From the NCBI GenBank assembly GCA_002344565.1, contig DDTZ01000020.1, forward strand, positions 1 to 59,205: a DNA stretch of 59,205 nucleotides, in the 5' to 3' direction. The notes beneath the pieces are model-generated. The model saw only the letters and a program-made list of their open reading frames with translations, had not been told where the DNA came from and ran no database searches. The stretch is from Bdellovibrionaceae bacterium UBA2351. Lineage in GTDB: Bacteria > Bdellovibrionota > Bdellovibrionia > Bdellovibrionales > Bdellovibrionaceae. Below, piece after piece: positions 8,611 through 16,791 of the stretch. Position numbers and translations under genes: made by a program. Numbering within the stretch: position 1 is the stretch's first letter; every line of letters starts with the position of its first letter.

Positions 8611-10371
8611 ATGAACATGCCGACCATTGCAGATGAAATCCAGTCGGGACTATTTCGCACGGGTCGTTTACTATCCTGTGCTGATTTAGATTTGCAGCCG
8701 GATATGATTTTGCTGGGAAAAAGTTTGGGTGGCGGTTTAGCTAAAATATCGGCAATGGTTTGTCGAAGTCAGTCTTACGTTCGCGAACTGGGCGTTATTC
8801 ATTCATCAACATTCGCTGAAGATGATTATTCTTCGCGATTGGCGATAAAAACATTGGAATATCTAAATGCAAACAGAAAAGATATTCAAGATCGTGCTAT
8901 CGCCTTTGAGAAGGATATTAAATTATTTTTCACAGAACTGTCTTTGAAATACCCCCGCTGGATCAAAGACGTTCGGGGAAAAGGATTTTTCCTAGGCGTT
9001 GAATTTAACTTGCTTGAAAACGAGAGTGTACCAACGTTGCTTTATTCTTTGGCTATTAATGGACATGCGTCGTATTTGTTGACCAGTTACTTGCTAAATA
9101 GTCATCGCATACGAGTCGGTGTGACTTTAAGTTCGCCAGAGACCCTGCGAATTGAACCACCGGCCTATGTTACGGACGAAGCCGTAAAGAAATTAAAGTC
9201 TGCGTTTGAAGAGTTATTAGAAACTTTAGAAACGTATAGTTTAGGAAATTTGTTTTCTCATATTTTCTCTAAAGATGAAATCATCCCCAATCGACCACCC
9301 CTTTTGCAAAAACCTTTTTTGAAAGAGCCAGGCATTAAAGATGTTGCGTTCCTAGGTCATATAATTAACTGGGATCATGCGCAGAGACTAGATCCCAGTT
9401 TGCGCGATGTGAAAGCTGATCGTTTAAAAAAATTTTTCACGGCGTATGCTGAGTTCAGTAAACCATTCCGCTATCATCAGCAAATTATTGAATCGGCGGA
9501 TGGGCGGCGTATTCGGTTGAATCTGTATGGATTGACCGTCGTGTCTGATTTTTTCGAAACGGATATGAAACGTTCTTCACCTATTATGTTGGAAACAATT
9601 CAAGATTTTATCGACGAGTTGAAAACCGACAGCAGTGATTATTTAGGCCTTGGCCAATTTACAAGTATTGTAACTCGGAATGGAACTTTGCTCGATTCCA
9701 AGGGGCTAGCGATTACCACGGGAAATAGTTTAACCGCCGGTTTTGCGATTGAAGCCATTGAGTCATACGTGACCGCTCGCAGTTTACGTTTCGAAAATTT
9801 AAATATCGGAATTGTTGGATTTGCCGGAAATATCGGTAGGGCTGTTACGCAAATTCTGGGAGCTCATGGTAGTCAGTTGACGTTAGTGTATAAAGAATCT
9901 TTTGAGTCCAGCACTCGTTTTCAAAATGCAGTGGACGAGCTTTTAAATACGGCAGGAATTTCATTTTCACAAATTCACCCAACGGCCGATTTTAACGATC
10001 TTAGAAATTGTGATATCGTTGTTCTTGGTACAAACTCAGTGCAAGAATTATTGCAGCCAGAACATTTAAAGGCCGGCGCGGTCGTAGTTGATATCTCTGT
10101 GCCATCTAATGTTTCGCGCGCTGTACGTAGTTCTAAAGACTATGTGTATATTTCTGCGGGTCTTGCTAAGTTGCCAAGCAAACAATCGATCAATCATTCC
10201 TGGTTGCCTTTATTAAGTGGTGATTGTTTTGCCTGCTTGGCAGAAACCTTAGTTCTGGGGTTGTCTAACTACGAAGGATCATTTTCGTTAGGTGATATTA
10301 CGGTCGATAAAGTTCAAAATATTCGCCAGCTCGCTAAGCAGCGAGGATTTTCAGTTAATCGAAGTTTTTAG
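8611..10371 (+). CDS. C-terminal half of class III aminotransferase fused to acyl-ACP reductase (AAR)-like domain
   Basis: The first in-frame ATG is 8611, but homologous sequence extends back to about 8572, so the real gene continues from 7778 across a frameshift. Residues 1-205 complete the aminotransferase (IADEIQSGLFRTG; PLP lysine in ILLGKSLGGG; VRGKGFFLGVEF). From about residue 245 to the end the protein matches cyanobacterial long-chain acyl-ACP reductase throughout: FLGHIINWDHAQRLD, GLGQFTSIVTRNG, TTGNSLTAGFAIEAIE, the NAD(P) loop VGFAGNIGRAV and the ending CFACLAETLVLGL. In AAR a Cys before the (I/V)DGG segment carries the acyl group; the matching position here (LKAGAVVVD) is Ala, at 10078-10080. 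Aldehyde formation followed by transamination would give a long-chain amine; this is inference. Confidence 0.72.
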   Translation: MNMPTIADEIQSGLFRTGRLLSCADLDLQPDMILLGKSLGGGLAKISAMVCRSQSYVRELGVIHSSTFAEDDYSSRLAIKTLEYLNANRKDIQDRAIAFEKDIKLFFTELSLKYPRWIKDVRGKGFFLGVEFNLLENESVPTLLYSLAINGHASYLLTSYLLNSHRIRVGVTLSSPETLRIEPPAYVTDEAVKKLKSAFEELLETLETYSLGNLFSHIFSKDEIIPNRPPLLQKPFLKEPGIKDVAFLGHIINWDHAQRLDPSLRDVKADRLKKFFTAYAEFSKPFRYHQQIIESADGRRIRLNLYGLTVVSDFFETDMKRSSPIMLETIQDFIDELKTDSSDYLGLGQFTSIVTRNGTLLDSKGLAITTGNSLTAGFAIEAIESYVTARSLRFENLNIGIVGFAGNIGRAVTQILGAHGSQLTLVYKESFESSTRFQNAVDELLNTAGISFSQIHPTADFNDLRNCDIVVLGTNSVQELLQPEHLKAGAVVVDISVPSNVSRAVRSSKDYVYISAGLAKLPSKQSINHSWLPLLSGDCFACLAETLVLGLSNYEGSFSLGDITVDKVQNIRQLAKQRGFSVNRSF

Positions 10372-10385
10372 ATGAAAGGGGAATT

Positions 10386-11030
10386 ATGAGCACCAATGAA
10401 GTTCTAAATCAAAAAACAAAAGAACGTTATTCCCTCTATGCGCAGTTTTATCCAATTCTGGCATTGTTGGCTTATTACATTATTTGGCGCGGGAATATCA
10501 TCAAGCATATTCAGTTTTTTAGAAATTTAGTGACTGAAAAAAGTAAAGTTTTAGATATCGCAACGGGAGATGGCAGTTTGACTGAGGCTGCTTTGAAACC
10601 AGGTAAAAATCAGAATTTGGAATCGTTAGTCTGTCTGGATATTTCTTCAGATATGCTAGATAAAGCTCGTAAAAATCTATCGTCTCCACCGACTGAATTC
10701 GTACTTGGTGATGTCGGCAAGATGCCGTTTAAAGATGGACAATATTCTGTAGTGGCCTGCTTTGGGGGTTTGAACTCATTTCCAGATGTGCCATTAGCTC
10801 TTAGCGAAATCTATAGAGTCATGGCTCCCTATGGAAAAATTCGAGGATCTGCATTATTGCTACCGGCGAGCCCATGGCGCCAAAAAAAGATTCAGCAGTG
10901 GATTGAAGAGGGTTATCAAACTCAAACAATCACAAAAGAAAAGTTTAAAAAATGGGTACAAGATTCTGGATTTAAAGTGTCAGTCGAAACTCAAATCGGC
11001 GATGTTTTATTGTTTGAGCTCGTAAAATAG
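10386..11030 (+). CDS. Class I SAM-dependent methyltransferase
   Basis: A 214-residue protein preceded by AAAGGGGAATT, a good ribosome binding site, 14 bases after the previous stop; third gene of the 5347-11030 operon. Motif I is LDIATGDGSLTEAAL, followed by CLDISSDMLDKARKNL and FVLGDVGKMPFKDGQYSVV, the normal Rossmann-type methyltransferase order of the UbiE/MenG group. An N-terminal hydrophobic helix (ILALLAYYIIW) may place it at the membrane, as in phospholipid or quinone methyltransferases. A methyl acceptor such as an amine or hydroxyl on the cluster product is possible. It ends one base before the convergent PSD-like gene. Confidence 0.8.
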   Translation: MSTNEVLNQKTKERYSLYAQFYPILALLAYYIIWRGNIIKHIQFFRNLVTEKSKVLDIATGDGSLTEAALKPGKNQNLESLVCLDISSDMLDKARKNLSSPPTEFVLGDVGKMPFKDGQYSVVACFGGLNSFPDVPLALSEIYRVMAPYGKIRGSALLLPASPWRQKKIQQWIEEGYQTQTITKEKFKKWVQDSGFKVSVETQIGDVLLFELVK

Positions 11031-11894
11031 TTATTTGTATTTTATAGCGATCGTTTGACCAAGTTTGGCAAAGGTTTCAATCCCTTGCTCGGAGTAACTT
11101 AGAATTTTTTCGTCAAAATTCAATTTTGTATCCAGCAGGATTACCGCCGTCGAGCCACCAAATTCAAAATAACCGAATTCGTCACCCTTCGTGAAACGAT
11201 CGCCTGCTTTAAAAGAAAGCTGTATAGATCCAATGTAGGTTGCCCCAATTAGAATAATGTAAGCATTGACGCCGTTGTCGAATTGGAGTTCTAAGGCTAT
11301 GCGCTTGTTTTTGATAAATAGATCATGATCATATTTGAGTGTGACTGGGTTGATAGAATACAAGCGTCCGTCTAGTGGGGCTATAGATTTAATCATGCCA
11401 GATAAAGGAAAATGCAATCGGTGATATTCTTTGGGTGAAAGACGGATAACAAGAGATTGGCGAGTTTCAAATGCAGGTAATCCATCCAACAATTCTTTAG
11501 GGTTTGTGCTGATACCTTTAATGGGTAGATTTTCGTCGATTGAGACCAGGTAATACCCTTCCGCAGGAGCCGACAATTCCCATTCGTTACGGGAGAAGGG
11601 TCGTGTGTGTGTTTTAAATTTTCTAATAAAGTAGTCGTTCAGCGACTGATAGTCCGTCTTTTCGAAATCAGTATCGTCTATACCGAATTCGTATTTGAAC
11701 GATTCTATTTTTTTAGAACTCCAAGGAGACTTTAAATAAAGAGATGCAATCGAACTAAAAATAGGCCGTGAAATAACAGAGTTCACGAGCTTTCCCAAAG
11801 TGCCAGTAAACAACCATTCGGCAATAGCGTCGCGTTGGATCTCTAGAGTTTCAAGTTCGTTTTTGGATAAATTATAAAACTTAGATTTTTTCAT
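11031..11894 (-). CDS. Phosphatidylserine decarboxylase-like enzyme
   Basis: A 287-residue member of the pyruvoyl-dependent PS decarboxylase family. Visible signatures are NDYFIRKFKTHTRPF, RLSPKEYHRLHFPLSG with the catalytic His region, LFIKNKRIALELQ, GATYIGSIQLSF and EFGGSTAVILL, in which Ser248 would become the pyruvoyl group after self-cleavage. The usual S-P-x-D-G motif, whose Asp takes part in self-cleavage, reads SAPAEG here, so Asp is replaced by Glu. It is the last gene of a minus-strand operon (MMPL exporter, DUF3419, this gene), with a 14-base overlap with DUF3419. A specialised amino-acid-headgroup decarboxylase is as likely as a housekeeping PSD; that preference is inferred from the neighbours. 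Confidence 0.78.
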   Translation of the reverse strand: MKKSKFYNLSKNELETLEIQRDAIAEWLFTGTLGKLVNSVISRPIFSSIASLYLKSPWSSKKIESFKYEFGIDDTDFEKTDYQSLNDYFIRKFKTHTRPFSRNEWELSAPAEGYYLVSIDENLPIKGISTNPKELLDGLPAFETRQSLVIRLSPKEYHRLHFPLSGMIKSIAPLDGRLYSINPVTLKYDHDLFIKNKRIALELQFDNGVNAYIILIGATYIGSIQLSFKAGDRFTKGDEFGYFEFGGSTAVILLDTKLNFDEKILSYSEQGIETFAKLGQTIAIKYK

Positions 11895-12798
11895 AGACCT
11901 TCATTAAATAGGAACCGGTCATTTCTGTTTCGAGCACATCCATTTTGCTGCGATCTTCAATCAGGCAATCTGACTTCAAATTGATCGGATCAAGATAAGA
12001 ACGAAGAAGAATTTGACCTTTAACCCTAAGGCTTTTTTCAAGTGCCTTTTCAAGCACCGATTTTCTGGCATCGCTTAAATAGTTTATGATATTCGAAAAA
12101 GAAATGAAATCGATTTCTTGGGTTTTGGCTTCTAGGAAATCGACTATATCGTTTTCGACGTATTGAATATCGATTCTATTGATAGCGTTTTTTGCAGATA
12201 CCCAGGTTGCTTCGGGAATCAGGTTGGTAAATGCATTCAGTGTTTTGGCGTGTCCATAAAGAAACTGCTGCCAAAAGAAATTTTGATCGTAGGGTGTGGA
12301 CACTAGTTTTTTAAAGGACGTCGTTAAATAGTTGGCGTAGTTTTGGGAAGGAGAGGATTCTTTTCTAATAGTCTTCAGGAAACGGGCATATATTTTTGTA
12401 AACAGCGGCCAGCGCAGACTTTGAGTTAAGTCAATTTTTGGATTAAGTTGTCCTAAAAAAAATAGACGGAGTAACCGCGCTCTTAAAAAATAACTATGTT
12501 CATGTTGTCCACTATAGATCTGACTTTGTGCAGATGTTGGGTTGATTTGTTGAATAAAGCATTCGTAGTCAGGCTCATCAAACAACGCTAAAATTTTTCG
12601 AGTGTTATCTAATTGTGCCTTTGAATGATCGACAATGTAGATTTTTTTTAAACTGGGGTGAGATAGCAGAGGAAGCACGCGAAATCCACTACCGGCCACG
12701 CAGACGATAGTTTCCACGCCTGCCGGTATGAGCTTTAGTTCGCAGTTTGGATCTTCGTTTAGAAAGGAGTATTTCAATCTAGGTTTTGTCATCTTCAA
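11881..12798 (-). CDS. DUF3419/BtaA-like SAM-binding protein
   Basis: A 305-residue protein. The N-terminal segment (LNEDPNCELKLIP, then TIVCVAGSGFRVLPLLS and IYIVDHSKAQLDNTRK) parallels BtaA, the S-adenosylmethionine:diacylglycerol 3-amino-3-carboxypropyl transferase of betaine-lipid synthesis, where E-D-P, an I-A-S-G-G-C-N motif and A-V-D-L-N occur in the same order. The C-terminal part (IDFISFSNIINYLSD, LEKALEKSLRVKGQILLRSY) also fits a SAM-dependent fold. The glycine-rich loop differs from BtaA (AGSGFR rather than SGGCN). The gene overlaps the exporter gene by 20 bases and the PSD-like gene by 14, so the three are co-expressed. The BtaA link is from recalled motifs and moderate in strength. 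Confidence 0.6.
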   Translation of the reverse strand: MKMTKPRLKYSFLNEDPNCELKLIPAGVETIVCVAGSGFRVLPLLSHPSLKKIYIVDHSKAQLDNTRKILALFDEPDYECFIQQINPTSAQSQIYSGQHEHSYFLRARLLRLFFLGQLNPKIDLTQSLRWPLFTKIYARFLKTIRKESSPSQNYANYLTTSFKKLVSTPYDQNFFWQQFLYGHAKTLNAFTNLIPEATWVSAKNAINRIDIQYVENDIVDFLEAKTQEIDFISFSNIINYLSDARKSVLEKALEKSLRVKGQILLRSYLDPINLKSDCLIEDRSKMDVLETEMTGSYLMKVYEKI

Positions 12799-14989
12799 AA
12801 GACCTCAAAATCCAAACATCGCCAAACAGAGTGGCGATCAATCCAAAGAACATAAGTAATCCAAATTCTTTCGGTGGAGTGAAATATGAAAATAGGAATA
12901 GTAAAGAGGATAACGACATGATGGTTAAGCAGATAGTGGCGCCGCCAGCCAGCTCATCTAGGCCGCTCGAAATGCCTTTGTTTTTATTAATTAGTAGAAA
13001 GTTAATAGCATTATCACCCGCCAATCCAACCAAGATGCTTGCGAAAACGCTAATTAAGAAATTTAAAGGCATTTGTAATACTATAACTACTAAGAACATT
13101 AAGGCGGGGCCCCAGAATGAAGAAAGCACAATCGGGATAATCTGTTTCTTTGCATTTACCGCAAGGCAAATCCAGGCGATGATAAGTCCCACGTGCCAGA
13201 TGCTTACGAAAAAACTTTCATACAAAGTTTTAGGGACCAAAGACAGTAGATCTAAATGTTTAACTAAACCTGAAGTGACCTGGCATTTGTGAGAATCGCA
13301 AAAGTTTCTGAGTTCGGTGATGCTTGAGCTTACACCGCTGACTTCGAGACTATCGATATAAACTAGAATACGACGACGACCGTTTTTGTCTTCGTAGCGT
13401 TCATAGGATGAGTCGGCAGTCCATTCAATTTTTACTAGGGGCTTGACGTCGTCAGGAATATTAGCGTTCAATTCATCGAGTGCAAGTAGGCCGCTTTCTA
13501 TATGTTTCACGAATTTATATTCAGAAATTTTCTTGATGGCATCGCGTACTTGGTCATCCATAACGCCAGCATCAAAAATAATACTCGTCGACGACTGCCA
13601 CCCGCGTGTTTCCGAGATATAATCCACAGTTTTTCTGATTTGCTTATCCGGCGAAAACACCGAGTAGAAGTGTTCGTTAGTATTGACGAAATAAGCGCCA
13701 ACGATAACCAAAATATACACAACCAGTAGATACTTACTCTTCCTAAATGAAAGATTATTAATTTGAATTCTATTTGCCCATTTAATGCCAATGGCTTTTT
13801 GCGGGTTTACCCACGATCCCTTAAGTTTGAATAAGGAATGAATAGCCGGCGTATAGCAGAAAAGAATAATCCATTCCATCCCGGCGCCTATAGCCGCCCA
13901 CAGACCTAATTTTTCAATTGATGCTAAGTCTGAAACCATCAGCGAGGCAAAGCCAACCATAGTTGTTAGCGATGTCATTGCGCTTGGCAAAATAAGTCGG
14001 CGATGGGCCGTACGAAATTTATCCTTCAGCATTAATGTGGATACAAAAATAAAGTCTTCTAAGGCCGCTACACCTAGAATCATAAAAAGGCTATCGGATA
14101 ACGCATCGGAGGTGGAGCCAAACATCGCTTTCAGAGACATTAAAAATGCGTAGCCTACAATTAGATTGGTACAGTAGATGATTCCAGATAACCACGTTCC
14201 AAAAGAGAAGCGACATAAAACTAAAAGCATTATGCAAAAAGCAAAGTTGATCCACTGAGTAGTGCTCATTCCGTACAATACTTCTGAGATGTACTCTGCG
14301 TTGCCCACGTATGAGAAATCAGTATGCTGCCCAAACTGTTCTGATAATTGTTTTTTGATCTGATCTAGAGACGCCGGATCGAAACTGCCATATTTAAAGT
14401 TTTTAGACTCCTCAAATAAGACGTTGATAACGATATCGTTAGATCGACCGACGAAAATTTTTCCCCACAGCGATGATTTTAATTTTTCTAAAGAAATAAT
14501 TTTGTCTGTCGAGTTTTGACAATCGAGTTGAATATAGCGGGGATAGAACAATATCTTATCTTCGAACTTTGCTTCTCGAACGCTAAAGCTTGAGCTGAGC
14601 GATTCCACAGACAGAGAATTTGCCAAGTTGTAATTTACATAGGTTCGTAGTGCACAGAGCTGCTTTTCGGTCCATTCACCTGATTTGCTACGGGCAAGAA
14701 TTGTAACGCTGGGTTTTTCGTTGAAGTTCTCTTTCAGATATTGATACGACTGTGCACTAGGTAGTCCCTTAGCGTCCATGTCGTCTGCCGATAATTCCGT
14801 TTTCAGTTTGCCGATGTTAAAATAAATTATCACCAACACCAAGATAATCGAGCCTGCCCAAAGGACTGGGTGGCGAACAGAATGACGATGCGTTAGTAGT
14901 AAAACGTAGTGAAGCCGACGTAGAATTCTTCGAGAGATTTCAGACAGAGTAGAGATCAGAACGTCAATTCGGCTAGGTGGAGTTGGCAT
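12779..14989 (-). CDS. MMPL/RND-family lipid exporter
   Basis: A 736-residue inner-membrane protein with the RND/MMPL topology. One N-terminal transmembrane helix (about residues 40-60) precedes a periplasmic domain. A block of five helices follows (about residues 237-385, including FCIMLLVLCRFSFGTWLSGI and a SLTTMVGFASLM stretch), then the repeat: a helix near 410, a second periplasmic domain, and a last block of helices (about 575-725). MMPL proteins export lipids or lipid-like molecules using proton-motive force. First gene of the minus-strand operon that continues into DUF3419 and PSD-like genes with overlapping ends, so it probably exports their product. No periplasmic adaptor or outer-membrane channel gene is adjacent. 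Confidence 0.82.
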   Translation of the reverse strand: MPTPPSRIDVLISTLSEISRRILRRLHYVLLLTHRHSVRHPVLWAGSIILVLVIIYFNIGKLKTELSADDMDAKGLPSAQSYQYLKENFNEKPSVTILARSKSGEWTEKQLCALRTYVNYNLANSLSVESLSSSFSVREAKFEDKILFYPRYIQLDCQNSTDKIISLEKLKSSLWGKIFVGRSNDIVINVLFEESKNFKYGSFDPASLDQIKKQLSEQFGQHTDFSYVGNAEYISEVLYGMSTTQWINFAFCIMLLVLCRFSFGTWLSGIIYCTNLIVGYAFLMSLKAMFGSTSDALSDSLFMILGVAALEDFIFVSTLMLKDKFRTAHRRLILPSAMTSLTTMVGFASLMVSDLASIEKLGLWAAIGAGMEWIILFCYTPAIHSLFKLKGSWVNPQKAIGIKWANRIQINNLSFRKSKYLLVVYILVIVGAYFVNTNEHFYSVFSPDKQIRKTVDYISETRGWQSSTSIIFDAGVMDDQVRDAIKKISEYKFVKHIESGLLALDELNANIPDDVKPLVKIEWTADSSYERYEDKNGRRRILVYIDSLEVSGVSSSITELRNFCDSHKCQVTSGLVKHLDLLSLVPKTLYESFFVSIWHVGLIIAWICLAVNAKKQIIPIVLSSFWGPALMFLVVIVLQMPLNFLISVFASILVGLAGDNAINFLLINKNKGISSGLDELAGGATICLTIMSLSSLLFLFSYFTPPKEFGLLMFFGLIATLFGDVWILRSFEDDKT

Positions 14990-15026
14990 AAATTGAAGTC
15001 TAATTTATATTATGAGACAATCAACT

Positions 15027-15067
15027 AAGAACCCCTTCATAAACTCATCATTTGTGAAGGGGTTCTT
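15027..15067. terminator. 17-bp near-perfect hairpin between divergent genes
   Basis: Arms 15027-15043 and 15051-15067 are complementary over 17 bases with a single T-G wobble and a 7-base loop (CTCATCA). The stem has an A-rich foot, a C/G core and a T-rich foot (AAGAACCCC and GGGGTTCTT), like an intrinsic terminator that could work in either direction. Yet the flanking genes start away from it on both sides, so no gene ends here. It would lie in the 5' leader of whichever gene is transcribed through it, which suggests attenuation, mRNA protection or insulation between the two promoters. Confidence 0.55.
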
Positions 15068-15157
15068 ATATAACGCGTTAATAATTCTGATGTTGAACGT
15101 TTTATAAAATATTGTTCGTATTGTTATGTAATCAATAAAGTTATAGGAGATAAAATT

Positions 15158-16783
15158 ATGAGCAAACTTTTAAGTTTGGTAGCAGTGTTGACTTTCCTTG
15201 CGGTGGCAAACTCGGCTCCGAAAAATGCAGCTAACGATAAATGGCCAACAAAATATGAACCCATGGTTGGTATGCCTGACGAGGGTAACGTAGTTCCAGC
15301 GATTACTTACGAGGCCTATTTAAAAATGTCTGAAGACGTGAAGAATATGCCAGTGCGTAAACTAGCTGCCAATTACGACGACAGCAATATGAGCCAGGAG
15401 CTTAAGAGTTTACGTGATGCTATTAACAAACTTGGCTATGACAACAACGGGAAAAAACTTCCAAAGGAAGAATTATACAAAGAAGCTAATAAGCTTCATA
15501 AAATTTTGTTGGATGCTAAGGTTAACATCATGTCTAAACCCAACGATTACAAATTTGTAATGGCGCATTTAGCTCCAATGCAAGTTTATCGTAGTATTGT
15601 TTATCGCATGATCCCAGTTGTAGCTCCGTCACAAGCATTGAGACAGTCAATTGTAGATTCAATTCAAGACGCGTACGCAGATATGAAATTATTTTTCCCA
15701 GATTCTGAGTGGGAAGTCGGTTTTACATATATCACTGAACCGTTCGCGGCTGCTAAAGTCGATGGTGCTGATGTAGTAGGTTCATCGCCTCAATTTAAAA
15801 ATGAAAGTGAAGTTCAAAACTTTCTTATCACTCGTGTAGCAACAGAAACTCAATGGGCAAATTCAGTTATTGCAACCATTAGTGTGCCAGTAACTGAACC
15901 GTTAGTGATCGACAATCGCCTTATTTATGGAAAATCAGCATTTGGAGCTGTTAATAAAGCGGATTTAGATCGTTACACTGTTGTAAGACAACAAGATGTT
16001 CTTGCAGCACGTGGTCGTTTTGAAAGACAGTTATATTCAATCAAAATGAATGCTGTTTATAATATTGAACGTTCGGCTCGTTTGGCTTCAGAAGTAGCCG
16101 CTCTTTATGGTATCGAAGTAGCCAAAGCGAAAATTGCTAGTCTGCTTAAAAAAGACCCGATGTCACCGACTCGCAAAGATAGAGTGGATATCGTAATGAA
16201 CAATGAGTTTAAAAATTCATTCGTTAAAAATCCAAATGCTAACAAATATGTAAATGAAGCTATGGATCACTTAACTAACAGTGTGGTTGTTAATAAACTA
16301 GCATGGGAAATGTATACAAAATCAAATGATTCTGCGAATGCATTTATCGACCCTGCCTTTTTTAAAGCACGAATTCCAGAAACTAAAAAAGGTTTCGAAA
16401 ATGCTATCGGCCTAGTATTCGGTAAACAAAGAACAGTGACGAGCGTGATCACTGGTCAAACAATTGAAATCAATTTCAGAGATTTCATTTTGAATGGTTT
16501 GCCTCATGATAGCAAAAACATGTTACCAACGATTTTTGATGATCAAGGTCCTCGTTATCTGACTCGTGATGGTATGAAGTACCGTGACTATTCATGGGGT
16601 CGTGCGATTGGTTGGGACTCAGCAATTTATCAAAATTTATTTCCAGAGTTAAAATCGATTATTAACGATCCAAAGCAGGGCAAGAGAGCGGCTGACTTAG
16701 CTGTAAATGATCAAATGAGAGTATTCACGGAAAGTCGTGGCGGTACAATTCTAGCTGATTTCTTATTGGGCTACGTACGCTAA
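15158..16783 (+). CDS. Secreted protein of unknown function in biosynthetic cluster
   Basis: 541 residues, with AGGAGAT 5-11 bases before the ATG and a short signal peptide (MSKLLSLVAVLTFLAVANSA, cleavage likely after NSA). I recognise no family. The mature protein is mostly helical by composition, nearly lacks Cys, and has a basic middle region (ARGRFERQLYSIKMNAVYN). It begins an operon with a truncated PEP-synthase-like gene only 8 bases downstream, inside the lipid cluster. A role in periplasmic handling, storage or modification of the cluster product is possible, but nothing in the sequence proves it. Confidence 0.75.
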   Translation: MSKLLSLVAVLTFLAVANSAPKNAANDKWPTKYEPMVGMPDEGNVVPAITYEAYLKMSEDVKNMPVRKLAANYDDSNMSQELKSLRDAINKLGYDNNGKKLPKEELYKEANKLHKILLDAKVNIMSKPNDYKFVMAHLAPMQVYRSIVYRMIPVVAPSQALRQSIVDSIQDAYADMKLFFPDSEWEVGFTYITEPFAAAKVDGADVVGSSPQFKNESEVQNFLITRVATETQWANSVIATISVPVTEPLVIDNRLIYGKSAFGAVNKADLDRYTVVRQQDVLAARGRFERQLYSIKMNAVYNIERSARLASEVAALYGIEVAKAKIASLLKKDPMSPTRKDRVDIVMNNEFKNSFVKNPNANKYVNEAMDHLTNSVVVNKLAWEMYTKSNDSANAFIDPAFFKARIPETKKGFENAIGLVFGKQRTVTSVITGQTIEINFRDFILNGLPHDSKNMLPTIFDDQGPRYLTRDGMKYRDYSWGRAIGWDSAIYQNLFPELKSIINDPKQGKRAADLAVNDQMRVFTESRGGTILADFLLGYVR

Positions 16784-16791
16784 AGTCCACA

